Origin: Rhodohalobacter sulfatireducens
GTDB lineage: Bacteria; Bacteroidota; Rhodothermia; Balneolales; Balneolaceae
Length of the DNA stretch: 64,000 nucleotides
Assembly (NCBI RefSeq): GCF_022012475.1
Contig: NZ_JAKLWS010000015.1
Coordinates: forward strand, 35,962 to 99,961
Direction of reading: 5' to 3'
The translations under genes and the position numbers were made by a program. Of the stretch, positions 9,404-18,590 are shown piece after piece (positions within the stretch are counted from its first letter, which is position 1; each line of letters opens with the position of its first letter). The notes beneath the pieces were generated by a model. That model was given only the letters and a program-made list of their open reading frames with translations, was not told where the DNA came from and did no database searches.

Positions 9404-11179
9404 CTACTTATTTACCGTATTTCTCAGAGAAATATGGAGTTCAAGTAGCTGCTCTTCGTCAACCTCGCCCGGTGAATTATCCATCAGACTTTGTGCACGC
9501 TGGTTCTTTGGAAACGCAATCACATCGCGCAGACTTTGTGCTCCGGACATCAACATAATAATTCGATCGAGCCCAAATGCGATTCCACCGTGCGGTGGTG
9601 CTCCATATTTAAAAGCATCCATCAGGAAACCGAATTTTTCGTTCGCTTCTTCATCATCTATGCCCAGCACGTTAAATACTTTCTGCTGAAGTTCGGAGTC
9701 GTGTATACGAATAGAACCACCACCAAGTTCATTTCCGTTCAGCACTAAGTCATAAGCTCTCGATTTTACTTGCGCGGGTTCCTCATCCAGTAAGTCAATA
9801 TCCTCCGGCTTGGGTGCTGTAAACGGGTGATGAAGCGAGTGGTATCGCAGATCTTCTTTCGACCACTCCATCAACGGGAAGTCGGTAACCCATAAAAATT
9901 TGGTTTGATCCGTTTGAATAAGGTCAAAATCTTTGGCGACCATGAGCCTTAGTGTTCCCATCTGTTTATAAACGGCGGGAGATGGTCCCGCAAGAATCAA
10001 TACCAAGTCCCCTTCTTTAGCGCCGGAAGTTTCCGCCATATTTGCCATTGTTTCATCATCCAGGAATTTCCCAACGCTGCATGTGAGCTCTCCACCCTGC
10101 CATTTCATAAAGATCATTCCGGCTGCTCCCGTTTGTGACTGAACTCGATCCGTCAACCGGTCGAGTGCACCCCGTCCCATTGTTCCCTCACCGGGAACAG
10201 TTATGGAAACAACACGTCCGCCTTTGGCAACGGTAGATTGAAAAATCTTGAATTCTGAATCTTTTACATCATCGGAAATATCGTTGATTTCCAAACCGAA
10301 CCGGAGATCCGGTTTGTCAGATCCATATTTATGAAGTGCTTCCTCGTATGGCATACGCTGAAAGGGCGTTTCGATCTCTATATCCAGGTGCTCTTTCCAG
10401 AGTTTTGCCATCAGCTCTTCATGCACTTCAAAAATATTCTCTTCATCCACGAACGACATCTCAACGTCAATCTGAGTAAACTCGGGCTGGCGGTCGGCTC
10501 TCAAATCCTCATCCCGAAAACATTTCACGATCTGGAAATAGCGGTCCATCCCGGAAACCATCAGTAACTGCTTATAGGTTTGCGGACTCTGTGGGAGCGC
10601 AAAAAACCGGCCGGGATTCACACGGCTTGGTACCAGGTAATCCCTGGCTCCTTCCGGAGTTGACCGCATCAAGACAGGTGTCTCAACTTCTGCAAATTTC
10701 TTGTCGTGATAAAAATTTCGAACCGCGTGAGCTACGTCCGATCTCAACATCAGCTTGTCCTGGATCTCTTTCCGACGGATATCCAGGTAGCGGTATTTCA
10801 GCCGGGTTTCCTCGTTGGTTGGTATTCCATCTTTAATTTCAAACGGAGGGGTTTCCGCTTTTGAATAGACAACCAGATCCGTCACCTCTACTTCAATCTT
10901 TCCCGTGGGCATCTCGGGGTTGATGGTTTCTTCATCCCGTTCAATTACTTTCCCCTTCACGCCAATAACATACTCCGAGCGAAGATCTTCCGCCATCTCA
11001 TGAAGCTCCTTATTGGTCTCATCGAATACAATTTGGGTGATGCCGTATCGATCCCTCAGATCGATGAAGATGAGGCCACCTAAGTCACGGCGTGTAGAGA
11101 TCCAGCCGTTTAGTACAACCTCCTCTCCTTGATTGTTAATTGTTAATTCGCCACATGTATGGGTTCGGTTCCAGCTCAT
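9404..11179 (-). CDS. aspS: aspartyl-tRNA synthetase, bacterial type
   Basis: Charges tRNA-Asp (or both tRNA-Asp and tRNA-Asn if the enzyme is non-discriminating). At 591 residues it has the bacterial layout: N-terminal OB-fold anticodon-binding domain (about 1-110), class II catalytic core with motif 2 (FRDEDLRADRQPEFTQID near 215-235), the GAD insertion (about 280-420), and motif 3 (GIAFGLDRIIMLM near 540). The start MSWNRTHTCGELT is typical. It is divergent from the small membrane protein gene at 11278. Confidence 0.97.
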   Translation of the reverse strand: MSWNRTHTCGELTINNQGEEVVLNGWISTRRDLGGLIFIDLRDRYGITQIVFDETNKELHEMAEDLRSEYVIGVKGKVIERDEETINPEMPTGKIEVEVTDLVVYSKAETPPFEIKDGIPTNEETRLKYRYLDIRRKEIQDKLMLRSDVAHAVRNFYHDKKFAEVETPVLMRSTPEGARDYLVPSRVNPGRFFALPQSPQTYKQLLMVSGMDRYFQIVKCFRDEDLRADRQPEFTQIDVEMSFVDEENIFEVHEELMAKLWKEHLDIEIETPFQRMPYEEALHKYGSDKPDLRFGLEINDISDDVKDSEFKIFQSTVAKGGRVVSITVPGEGTMGRGALDRLTDRVQSQTGAAGMIFMKWQGGELTCSVGKFLDDETMANMAETSGAKEGDLVLILAGPSPAVYKQMGTLRLMVAKDFDLIQTDQTKFLWVTDFPLMEWSKEDLRYHSLHHPFTAPKPEDIDLLDEEPAQVKSRAYDLVLNGNELGGGSIRIHDSELQQKVFNVLGIDDEEANEKFGFLMDAFKYGAPPHGGIAFGLDRIIMLMSGAQSLRDVIAFPKNQRAQSLMDNSPGEVDEEQLLELHISLRNTVNK

Positions 11180-11277
11180 AAAAATCTTTATTGATTAAAT
11201 CCTTTATAAATCGTTTTCTTTGTAAGCGGCAAAAATAAAGAATCTGATAACCATTCGCTCATTTCATCTATAACTTT

Positions 11278-11706
11278 ATGTTGAGTCTCGCGCTTATAGC
11301 CAACATTTTTTGCAGTTTTGCCCTTTTTGGGTTGATTTGGTGTGTACAGCTTGTTCACTATCCGTTTTTTCTTCGAGCTGATAAAATCAATTTTATCGAT
11401 CATATCGACTTTCACAAACTTCGAATTTCCATTGTTGTAGTTCCATTAATGACGATTGAATTAGCTACATCCGGAATCCTGGCTTTTACATCCGCGCAAT
11501 TTGCCGGCTGGAATATGTTCGGCTTTGCAGTTGTGACTTTAATTTGGCTTGTGACATTCTTTGTACAGGTTCCGTTGCATAATCAACTTTCAGATGGTTA
11601 TGATGAATCAACTGTTCAAAAACTTATAAAAACCAATTGGATTCGTACAGCTTTGTGGTCAGCTAAATCATTTTCGAGTTTGGTACTATTATTTTTTCTA
11701 GTCTAA
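11278..11706 (+). CDS. four-helix membrane protein of unknown function
   Basis: A 142-residue hydrophobic protein with about four membrane segments (roughly residues 4-26, 50-72, 78-98 and 122-142). Recognisable spaced residues (VQLVHYPFF near the N-terminus, PLMTIELA, VPLHNQLSDGYD, and NWIRTALWS near the end) look like a small widespread inner-membrane family, but I cannot name a function. It precedes the LuxR-type regulator by about 50 bases and may share its transcript. Confidence 0.6.
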   Translation: MLSLALIANIFCSFALFGLIWCVQLVHYPFFLRADKINFIDHIDFHKLRISIVVVPLMTIELATSGILAFTSAQFAGWNMFGFAVVTLIWLVTFFVQVPLHNQLSDGYDESTVQKLIKTNWIRTALWSAKSFSSLVLLFFLV

Positions 11707-11754
11707 TATTCAGTGAATGATAAAATCCTTTACATTTTAGGATAAAGGATTATA

Positions 11755-12435
11755 TTGATACAAGTAAAGACGGACCTACAGGCTATCACGATGGGCAAAG
11801 TTCATGTATTAGTTGCGGAAAGTTTCGATATCTACAGGCACGGATTGGAATCTATCCTGAACTCCTCTAATAAAGTTCATTTGGAATACGTCTGTAAATC
11901 CGGCAATGAACTTATCAAGTATTTCAGAAGAAAACCTACTTCAGTTTGTCTTGTCTCTTCCGGAATACCTGATATGAACATACATGACCTGATGATGGAA
12001 TTAGAGAAAGCTATCGAAGAACCTCCCGTAATAGTTCTTACCCACTCAACAGAACTTACCCATCTCAACCAATCCCTGAAGGCCGGAGTGAAGGGGTATC
12101 TCACGAAAAACTCTCCATCTGAAGAATTGATCGATGCGATTCTTGAAGTGAGCCAGGGACGGCAGGCATTCGGAAAATCGGCTTCACAGTTGATGATTGG
12201 CAAATACGCCGACAGTGCAAAAAAATTGCCCTCAAAAGGAAAAAAATTGATTACCAAACGGGAAAGGGAGATCGTAAAATTGATTGTACAGGGATACACC
12301 AGCGCAGAAATTGCCAACTTGCTCTATATCAGTACCCGGACGGTAGAAACACACCGCGCCAACCTGATGAATAAACTGGAGTTAAAGAACACCGCTGCAC
12401 TCGTTCGGTATGCGATGGAACAAGATCTAAGCTAA
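11755..12435 (+). CDS. LuxR-type response regulator with a degenerate receiver
   Basis: A NarL/FixJ-like DNA-binding protein. Residues about 16-130 form a receiver domain and 165-226 a LuxR helix-turn-helix (TKREREIVKLIVQGYTSAEIA, then STRTVETHRANLMNKL). The receiver Lys is kept (GYLTKNS) but the phospho-acceptor position is Ser 68 (CLVSSGIPDM where NarL has LLDLNMP) and the acidic pocket reads VAESFD instead of the usual paired acids. It is probably not controlled by ordinary phosphorylation. A TTG start at 11755 has AAAGGA nearby; an ATG at 11791 (MGKVHVLV) is equally likely and gives 214 residues. No histidine kinase gene is adjacent. Confidence 0.85.
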   Translation: MIQVKTDLQAITMGKVHVLVAESFDIYRHGLESILNSSNKVHLEYVCKSGNELIKYFRRKPTSVCLVSSGIPDMNIHDLMMELEKAIEEPPVIVLTHSTELTHLNQSLKAGVKGYLTKNSPSEELIDAILEVSQGRQAFGKSASQLMIGKYADSAKKLPSKGKKLITKREREIVKLIVQGYTSAEIANLLYISTRTVETHRANLMNKLELKNTAALVRYAMEQDLS

Positions 12436-12513
12436 CACCACCCTACTACGTATTTATACGTAACTAAATTACGTTCAAATACTTATTGCAGAAGGCTCTT
12501 GATAAAAGTATGT

Positions 12514-12591
12514 TAAATTTGCAAATGGGGTAATAGCCGTCTGTAGATGATATTTAGCAGCACTCTTTGATCGGAGTGCTGCTAATTTTTT
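12514..12591 (+). ncRNA. candidate small RNA with its own promoter box and terminator
   Basis: TAAATTTG at 12514-12521 fits the Bacteroidota minus-7 box TAnnTTTG. A strong 12-base-pair hairpin with T run ends at 12591. Transcription from just after the box would give an RNA of about 65 bases with no open frame. No convincing minus-33 TTTG at the right distance is seen. The alternative is simply the far-downstream terminator of the regulator gene. Also noted is the palindrome TACGTATTTATACGTA just after the regulator gene, about 60 bases before the box. Confidence 0.3.
12554..12591 (+). terminator. strong rho-independent terminator
   Basis: TTAGCAGCACTC (12554-12565) pairs fully with GAGTGCTGCTAA (12574-12585) around an 8-base loop, followed by six T. 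It terminates plus-strand transcription coming from the regulator gene or from the candidate small RNA. Confidence 0.85.
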
Positions 12592-12639
12592 GCCCCCTGC
12601 TTTCCTGAATCATCCATTTTCAAACTTACTATACTTGAA

Positions 12640-13899
12640 CTAAGTTTTAATATTTGGGTGCACCAAGGTAGACTGATTAGTCAAAATTTCTATCCAACTC
12701 TCAAACCACTCCGGATATTCAGTATCATACAAAAGAGTATTTCCAGGTGCTTCCACTACATCGGATCCCCAGGAATCATTCACTTCAATAACACACAAAC
12801 CTTGCTCCGATAGTGTGACATCCCATCCAAGGCAAAGAGTTTGGTAGTGTCTGTGAAGCATTTTTGTAAATTCAACTAATTCATCCCAACGGTAGAGTTT
12901 GCTACCTGTAATTTTTTCACCGGTATCAGGATGATAATCAAATGAAAAAGAGTTGTTAATAGGTTTTGATCTGACAGCCTTCCCCAGTGTTCCGGTTTGA
13001 ATATCGATTTGCGATGCTATTCCACTTAACGAAAAATTATCTGCATCAGATTTTTCAACGGGCATTCTTAAAGCTGCAAGGAAGAGGATAATCTCCTCAT
13101 GATCAAACGGTGACCGACCGGTTACTATTCTACACGTTGCTAAGGATCCATTTGAGAATTTTCTCCACTTGTCGTGATTTTTCACTGCATCCTGGATAAT
13201 CAAACTACGTCTTTTTGAGCCTTCTTTTAAGTAAGAAAGGATCTCATCATCTGTAAACGGCTGTCCTTTTAGGTCAATGAAAGAGTTTCCGGTGAATTTA
13301 AAATATTTTGCCCCGTCTCCTCTACCGCCGGCTAACTCTTTTATGAATAGATCTTTTGGAGGTAGTTTTGGTTTTTTTTCTTTTGGATAAATGAGTCTCC
13401 CATCCTCAGCTATACCATGTATTTTCGGTGTATTCCAACCATTTTTCTCACACAACTGATAAAAATCGAACTTATTATTTATGAAATTTGATTCCCCTTC
13501 ACATAAAAATCCGCTAAATCTTCTAAGAATTGAATAGTGTCTGCCAAAACTGAATCTTTCCCTATTCTCCCATCTATGTTGATCAAACAGATTATAAGAT
13601 CTAAAAGCGCGTGTATCTGTCCGAACACTAAAAGCCAAGTAAGCCATCCTTTTCCATTGCTGAAAATAAGAGAGGCCTGACATTTTTTTAATTAAAGTGC
13701 CATATGTTCGCAGATTCAACAGTAGATTGATATTCCATTTAATCAGATAAAAAATATCATCCTTAACCCAAGACAATAATCGAATCGGCAGCTTTTTTTC
13801 ATAGGATCGTTTATCACTCCATTTCTGAAAAGAATAATGGCGTTTGCTGTTCTGTATTCTTTGTAGCCAACGTTTCTTTTTTACAATCTTTTCAGTCAT
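12640..13899 (-). CDS. sugar-transfer-associated ATP-grasp protein, copy 1
   Basis: A 419-residue protein resembling the ATP-grasp family found in capsule and exopolysaccharide gene clusters. Seen: a basic N-terminal region, a glycine-rich nucleotide loop KELAGGRGDGAKYFK (about residues 182-196), IIQDAVKNHDKW, the SLATCRIVTGR strand near 255, and a late metal-binding segment WDVTLSEQGLCVIEVNDSWGS (near 375-395) where Glu and Asn match the ATP-grasp magnesium ligands. The family is thought to join an acid to an amine or hydroxyl with ATP; the substrate here is unknown. It is a tandem paralogue of the next gene, with 38 bases between, and lower in GC than aspS or proS. Confidence 0.8.
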   Translation of the reverse strand: MTEKIVKKKRWLQRIQNSKRHYSFQKWSDKRSYEKKLPIRLLSWVKDDIFYLIKWNINLLLNLRTYGTLIKKMSGLSYFQQWKRMAYLAFSVRTDTRAFRSYNLFDQHRWENRERFSFGRHYSILRRFSGFLCEGESNFINNKFDFYQLCEKNGWNTPKIHGIAEDGRLIYPKEKKPKLPPKDLFIKELAGGRGDGAKYFKFTGNSFIDLKGQPFTDDEILSYLKEGSKRRSLIIQDAVKNHDKWRKFSNGSLATCRIVTGRSPFDHEEIILFLAALRMPVEKSDADNFSLSGIASQIDIQTGTLGKAVRSKPINNSFSFDYHPDTGEKITGSKLYRWDELVEFTKMLHRHYQTLCLGWDVTLSEQGLCVIEVNDSWGSDVVEAPGNTLLYDTEYPEWFESWIEILTNQSTLVHPNIKT

Positions 13900-13937
13900 T
13901 ATGCCCCACCTAATAAGTGCAATAATTTACATAGATC

Positions 13938-15218
13938 TCATTCATATTTTTCCATCCACTTCTCGAAAAGTTCGGGATAAGCTGTATTCTTTAGCGAATC
14001 TTGAAATGGAATTTCATAACTACACGATGCCCAAGTAACGTTTCCTTCAATCATACTGCAACCCTTTGTAGTTAGACTTACATCCCATCCTATGAATAGT
14101 GTTTTAAAATGTTGATGAACATCCAGAGTAAACTTTAATATATCATCCCAATATGGTAAAATTGCTCCATCAATTTGATTACACGTATCAGGGTGTTTTG
14201 TAAATTCAAATTTACCTTTTTTGGGAGTGGACGAAACAGCAACACCCAATTTTCCAGTCGATATATCAACGGGCGCAATGATCCCACCCAAAGAGTAATT
14301 ATCCGCAACTAAATCACCTGCCGGCATTCTAAAGCAGCAAAAAAGAGGAACAATATTCAAATCATTAGGCATTTTTGCTGTTACGATTCTGCATGTAGCT
14401 AAACTCCCGGGTGTAAATTTTGCCCATGAATTATGATTTTTAAGCATGGGTTGTATAATTATAGCTCCATTGCTCAGAGATATCTCCTTGAGTTTGTCCT
14501 TTAACTGTTCTGAAGAATAGCTATTAGTTCTGTCTCGATAAGTCCCGTTTACATATTTAAATCTATTGGTCCCGTCTCCACCCCCTCCCGATAGTTTTTT
14601 AATAAAAACAGATTTATGAGGAATGAAATCATCAAACAGTTGATATGTAACTTCACCACTCTCAATTACTGCTAATATTTCTGGTGTTGGAATATTTTCT
14701 GATACACAGTACTGATTGAACTCAAACTTATTTTTTAATATAGATAATTCACTTTTTGAAGACAGTTCTGCTAATTTCCGCTGCAAAGGGTAATGTTGAA
14801 GCGCAAAATCATCTATTAATTGTAAATTCTCTTTTTTAAAAAGCAATCTTGTTCTATAGTGTTTGGGATCACATCTCAGTACAAACTTAACATACATAAT
14901 TCCTTTCCACTGACTCCAGTATGATCGTCCATACTCTCTTCGAATGGCAGGCCCATATCTCCGTATTTGAAGAATAACATTCAAACTCCATTTTGTTAAG
15001 TAAACTAAATCTTTCTGAAACCACCTTAACAGGCTAACAAGTGAATAAGGCTTTTTCCAATTTAGTAAGCTTAACTTTTCAAAAAAATACTTTCTCCTTC
15101 TTCTCTTCAGGCGATCATAATAATTTTTGAAATATTTTGGATTAGAATACTCCAAATGGCAGGTTTTTCTCAAATATTTGTAGATGAAATAAAAACTACT
15201 TAATAATAAAAAAACCAC
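13938..15218 (-). CDS. sugar-transfer-associated ATP-grasp protein, copy 2
   Basis: A 426-residue paralogue of the downstream gene with the same order of motifs: KKLSGGGGDGTNRFK for the nucleotide loop, IIIQPMLKNHNSW, SLATCRIVTAKMP, and WDVSLTTKGCSMIEGNVTW where the first gene has IEVNDSW, so one of the usual acid/amide ligands (Asn) is kept but the spacing residues differ. The start is uncertain: the frame has no ATG early on, so a GTG at 15218 or a TTG some 15-25 codons later must be used; the extra N-terminal stretch is hydrophobic. It lies just behind the decayed tRNA copy. The pair may act on a polysaccharide or lipid-linked sugar; substrate unknown. Confidence 0.75.
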   Translation of the reverse strand: MVFLLLSSFYFIYKYLRKTCHLEYSNPKYFKNYYDRLKRRRRKYFFEKLSLLNWKKPYSLVSLLRWFQKDLVYLTKWSLNVILQIRRYGPAIRREYGRSYWSQWKGIMYVKFVLRCDPKHYRTRLLFKKENLQLIDDFALQHYPLQRKLAELSSKSELSILKNKFEFNQYCVSENIPTPEILAVIESGEVTYQLFDDFIPHKSVFIKKLSGGGGDGTNRFKYVNGTYRDRTNSYSSEQLKDKLKEISLSNGAIIIQPMLKNHNSWAKFTPGSLATCRIVTAKMPNDLNIVPLFCCFRMPAGDLVADNYSLGGIIAPVDISTGKLGVAVSSTPKKGKFEFTKHPDTCNQIDGAILPYWDDILKFTLDVHQHFKTLFIGWDVSLTTKGCSMIEGNVTWASCSYEIPFQDSLKNTAYPELFEKWMEKYE

Positions 15219-15251
15219 ATCACAATTCCCTTTAATATGGCTATTATTAAG

Positions 15252-15310
15252 TACCGTGGGGTGAAATCAAACTGCCGCGTGTCAACTCTTGGATATGAAT
15301 CCGATCTTCT
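15252..15310 (-). pseudogene. decayed second copy of tRNA-Met
   Basis: The segment starts with TACCGTGGGG and contains ATATGAATCCGATCTTCT, matching the two ends and the anticodon arm of the intact tRNA-Met at 15358-15431, but the T arm no longer pairs and the D arm is lost. Just beyond it, at about 15211-15230, lies CCACATCACAA, a remnant of the tRNA terminator. The unit tRNA plus terminator was therefore duplicated in tandem and the downstream copy has decayed. Confidence 0.7.
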
Positions 15311-15313
15311 TTC

Positions 15314-15349
15314 CAAAAAAAATGCCACATCACAAACATGCAATGTGGC
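15314..15349 (-). terminator. terminator of tRNA-Met
   Basis: On the minus strand GCCACAT (15349-15343) pairs with ATGTGGC (15330-15324), followed by a run of T (the A run 15314-15322 on the plus strand). It lies 9 bases past the 3' end of the tRNA. Confidence 0.8.
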
Positions 15350-15357
15350 TTTTTGTG

Positions 15358-15431
15358 TACCGTGGGAGGGACTTGAACCCTCGGCCTCCGGGTTATGAAT
15401 CCGACGCTCTTACCACCTGAGCTACCACGGT
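15358..15431 (-). tRNA. tRNA-Met (CAT)
   Basis: A 74-base cloverleaf on the minus strand: acceptor ACCGTGG pairs with CCACGGT, D stem GCTC/GAGC, anticodon loop TTCATAA with anticodon CAT, T stem GAGGG/CCCTC with loop TTCAAGT, discriminator A. CCA is not encoded. The first acceptor pair is A-T, so it is not the usual initiator form, which has a mismatch at that position; a CAT tRNA modified to read isoleucine AUA codons cannot be fully ruled out. Confidence 0.92.
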
Positions 15432-15596
15432 AGTTCACTTTAAAAAATCAGAGTCTCAAAGATACCATTTTTATCAGAATGGTAAAATGTTCATTCTATA
15501 ATTTTTTTCTGAAAAAACTTCTGTTAAATGATCTTTATCTTAAGATAATCATAAACTATTTTTCGACACTTAAAACTAATCAACAAAAGATCACTG

Positions 15597-17063
15597 ATGG
15601 CGAAACGTATCACGAATAGAAAAGACGATTATTCACAATGGTATTTAGATGTAGTAAAAGAGGCAAAACTGGCTGATCACTCCCCGGTCAGAGGTTCTAT
15701 GGTGATACGTCCGAATGGTTTCGCATTATGGGAAAATATGAAGGGCGCGCTTGACCAGATGTTCAAAGATACAGGTCATGAGAATGCATATTTCCCATTG
15801 TTTATTCCCAAATCGTTTCTATCAAAAGAAGCACAACATGTAGAAGGATTTGCAAAAGAGTGCGCAGTCGTTACCCACAGCCGGCTAAAAAGTGTGGATG
15901 GCGGCGTTGAGGTCGATCCAGAATCAAAACTGGAAGAGGAGTTGATCGTGCGCCCCACTTCAGAAACCATCATCTGGGATTCGTACAGAAACTGGATTCA
16001 ATCATACCGCGATCTGCCAATTTTGATTAACCAATGGGCCAACGTAGTACGCTGGGAGATGCGTACCCGCCTCTTTCTCCGAACGATGGAGTTTTTGTGG
16101 CAGGAAGGCCATACGGCTCACTCGTCAGAAAAAGAAGCTGTTGAAGAAACCCGCAGGATGCTGGACGTTTATAAAACGTTTGCCCAGGATTTCATGGCGA
16201 TGCCCGTTAAGACCGGTGTAAAAACCGCATCTGAGCGATTTGCCGGTGCCGTGGATACCTATTGTATTGAAGCGATGATGCAGGATGGAAAAGCACTGCA
16301 AGCAGGAACTTCTCACTTCCTCGGGCAAAATTTTGCCAAGGCGTTTGATGTAAAATTCCAGGATACCGACGGCGAGCACAAGTACGTCTGGGCTACAAGC
16401 TGGGGCGTTTCGACCCGACTGATTGGTGGCTTGATTATGACTCATTCAGATGACCAGGGACTTGTTCTGCCTCCTAAACTGGCACCCACCCAGGTAGTCG
16501 TGGTCCCCATTTACAGGAATGATGACCAACGCACGGAAGTACTCGACTATGCTAATCCTCTCATTAAAGAATTGAAAGATAAAGGTGTATCCGTGAAACT
16601 GGATGACCGCGAAAACCAGCAGCCAGGATACAAATTTGCTGAGCACGAAGCTGCTGGAATTCCGCTGCGGGTTGCGGTAGGTCCCCGGGATGTAAAAAAC
16701 GGGAACCTGGAACTGGCCAGGAGAGATACACTCGATAAAAATATTATCAGCAAAGATGGAGCCGCAGAACATATTTCCGATCTTCTTGAAACGATTCAAA
16801 CGGATCTATTCAATGCGGCACAAGAGCGAACAGAGAACGTAACCCGAGACGTGGAATCGTATGATCACTTCAAGGAACAAATTGAAGATGGCGGATTTAT
16901 TTACGCTCATTGGGACGGCACCGACGAAACTGAAGCCAAAATCAAAGAAGAAACCAAAGCAACAATTCGGTTGATTCCAATCAACGGCGAATCTGAACCC
17001 GGAAAATGCATGGTTACAGGAAAAGAATCCGTACAAAAAGTGCTCTTTGCACGTTCTTACTAA
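15597..17063 (+). CDS. proS: prolyl-tRNA synthetase, archaeal/eukaryote type
   Basis: Charges tRNA-Pro. The 488-residue length and sequence (N-terminal [31 protein letters not shown], motif 2 [20 protein letters not shown], and the C-terminal zinc-like domain region ending FARSY) belong to the shorter archaeal/eukaryotic ProRS type, which lacks the editing insertion inside the catalytic domain of E. coli ProRS. It starts a tight operon: nnr follows after 3 bases. Confidence 0.96.
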   Translation: MAKRITNRKDDYSQWYLDVVKEAKLADHSPVRGSMVIRPNGFALWENMKGALDQMFKDTGHENAYFPLFIPKSFLSKEAQHVEGFAKECAVVTHSRLKSVDGGVEVDPESKLEEELIVRPTSETIIWDSYRNWIQSYRDLPILINQWANVVRWEMRTRLFLRTMEFLWQEGHTAHSSEKEAVEETRRMLDVYKTFAQDFMAMPVKTGVKTASERFAGAVDTYCIEAMMQDGKALQAGTSHFLGQNFAKAFDVKFQDTDGEHKYVWATSWGVSTRLIGGLIMTHSDDQGLVLPPKLAPTQVVVVPIYRNDDQRTEVLDYANPLIKELKDKGVSVKLDDRENQQPGYKFAEHEAAGIPLRVAVGPRDVKNGNLELARRDTLDKNIISKDGAAEHISDLLETIQTDLFNAAQERTENVTRDVESYDHFKEQIEDGGFIYAHWDGTDETEAKIKEETKATIRLIPINGESEPGKCMVTGKESVQKVLFARSY

Positions 17064-17066
17064 ACA

Positions 17067-18590
17067 ATGCCTGATAAAATTTCCATACCGGTTGAATGTA
17101 AACTATCTAGCGCAGAACAGTCGCGATCTATGGATTCCAATACCATCAATGAATTTGGAATTGATGGTTTTACACTCATGGAATTGGCTGCTTCTTCAGC
17201 TGCTGAACAGATCAAAAAACTACAGGGAACCGGTAAATCTGGTTTATTTATCTGCGGAAAGGGAAATAATGCCGGCGACGCCCTTGCGGCAGCCCGTTAT
17301 TTAATTAATGACACCCGGCACAACGCCACTTTCTTTTTTGTTTTGGGCGATGACGATCTCTCCCCCGATGCTGGAACGAATCTTTCACTTCTTCATAAAT
17401 TGAAAAATTTTGGCGCTGACATTGAGTTCATAAAAGATCTGCAAGATCTTGATGAACAAGAGTTTGACTATGTAATAGATGGTATTTTCGGAACCGGACT
17501 CAACAGCGATCTTCGGGGAAATCTGCCCAACATTGTGCAGAGAATAAACTCATTTTCAAAACCGGTGTATTCGATGGATATCCCCTCCGGTTTACATGCG
17601 GATACCGGACAAATTCTCGGGAGCTGCATCAAAGCGGATTACACCTTTACATTTGGATCAAACAAAATTGGTTTACACTGGAAGGATTCACGAAAATACA
17701 CGGGTGAGGTTGTATTCTGCAATCTGCCGTTCCCATCAACTTACAGGGAATGGGATGCCGTACTGATCAACCAAAAACTTGTGAACTCTATCCCTGTCAT
17801 TGAACGAACAGCTCGTCACAAATACGATGGTGGTGTTGTTCATATTATGGCGGGATCTGAAGGATTAACCGGCGCAGCTATGATGGCCGCAAAAAGTGCC
17901 TGGAAACAGGGGGCCGGAGCTGTTTTTCTATACGCACCGAAGGCACTCCTGCCTACTTATGAATCCACCCTGCCAAATATCATTAAAATTGGCGTGGGTA
18001 ATGATTCTGATACCATCTTTAAGAAAAAACATGCCGAGATCATCAAGAGAAATATTCACAATAAACAAGGTGTATTGCTTGCCGGTCCGGGCATTGGAAG
18101 GAGTTCTGATACCGGTGCTTGCCTGGTTTCAGTGTTGAAGGAACAAGAAGGTCCCACCATCTTAGATGCTGATGCACTCTCATTCTGGGAAAATATTGAG
18201 TCCTCTGATATTCCAATGGCCCAAAAAAGGAAATGGTTGTTGACCCCCCATATCGGTGAAGCAACAAACTATCTTGGCGCAGAATTTAAAAATGATTACG
18301 AGAGATTTAAATGGGCTCAGAATTTTTCGAATCAATCTAAAGTGTCACTTCTCATTAAGGGTAACCCGACTTTTGTATCACTCCGGGATGGTAATAATTT
18401 TATAACAGGTTACGATACCTTCATCTTTTCAAGAGCTGGTTTTGGTGATGTTCTGTCCGGTGCTCTGGCAGCAAATATATCAATTTCACAAAATGTGGAA
18501 CTTGCCACAGTTTCTTCACTTTACAGTGCATATAGACGTTCACAAGAATTTGGTGAAAGTGAGTCATTTGGCCCCGAACATTTACTATGA
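17067..18590 (+). CDS. nnr: bifunctional NAD(P)H-hydrate epimerase / dehydratase
   Basis: Repairs damaged NADH and NADPH hydrates. Of 507 residues, about 1-215 are the YjeF_N epimerase domain (ELAASSAAEQI, then ICGKGNNAGDALAAARYL and MDIPSGLHADTG), and about 225-505 the ADP/ATP-dependent dehydratase domain (HIMAGSEGLTGAAMMAAKSA, GPGIGRS, LDADALSFW, LTPHIGEA, SRAGFGDVLSGALAA). Both active-site sets appear complete. It starts 3 bases after proS and overlaps the next start by 4 bases (ATGA), so translation is likely coupled. Confidence 0.95.
   Translation: MPDKISIPVECKLSSAEQSRSMDSNTINEFGIDGFTLMELAASSAAEQIKKLQGTGKSGLFICGKGNNAGDALAAARYLINDTRHNATFFFVLGDDDLSPDAGTNLSLLHKLKNFGADIEFIKDLQDLDEQEFDYVIDGIFGTGLNSDLRGNLPNIVQRINSFSKPVYSMDIPSGLHADTGQILGSCIKADYTFTFGSNKIGLHWKDSRKYTGEVVFCNLPFPSTYREWDAVLINQKLVNSIPVIERTARHKYDGGVVHIMAGSEGLTGAAMMAAKSAWKQGAGAVFLYAPKALLPTYESTLPNIIKIGVGNDSDTIFKKKHAEIIKRNIHNKQGVLLAGPGIGRSSDTGACLVSVLKEQEGPTILDADALSFWENIESSDIPMAQKRKWLLTPHIGEATNYLGAEFKNDYERFKWAQNFSNQSKVSLLIKGNPTFVSLRDGNNFITGYDTFIFSRAGFGDVLSGALAANISISQNVELATVSSLYSAYRRSQEFGESESFGPEHLL

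Noticed and set aside
15247..15438. 63-residue minus-strand frame over the tRNA-Met region
   Set aside because: It reads through the intact tRNA, its terminator and the decayed copy; a chance frame.
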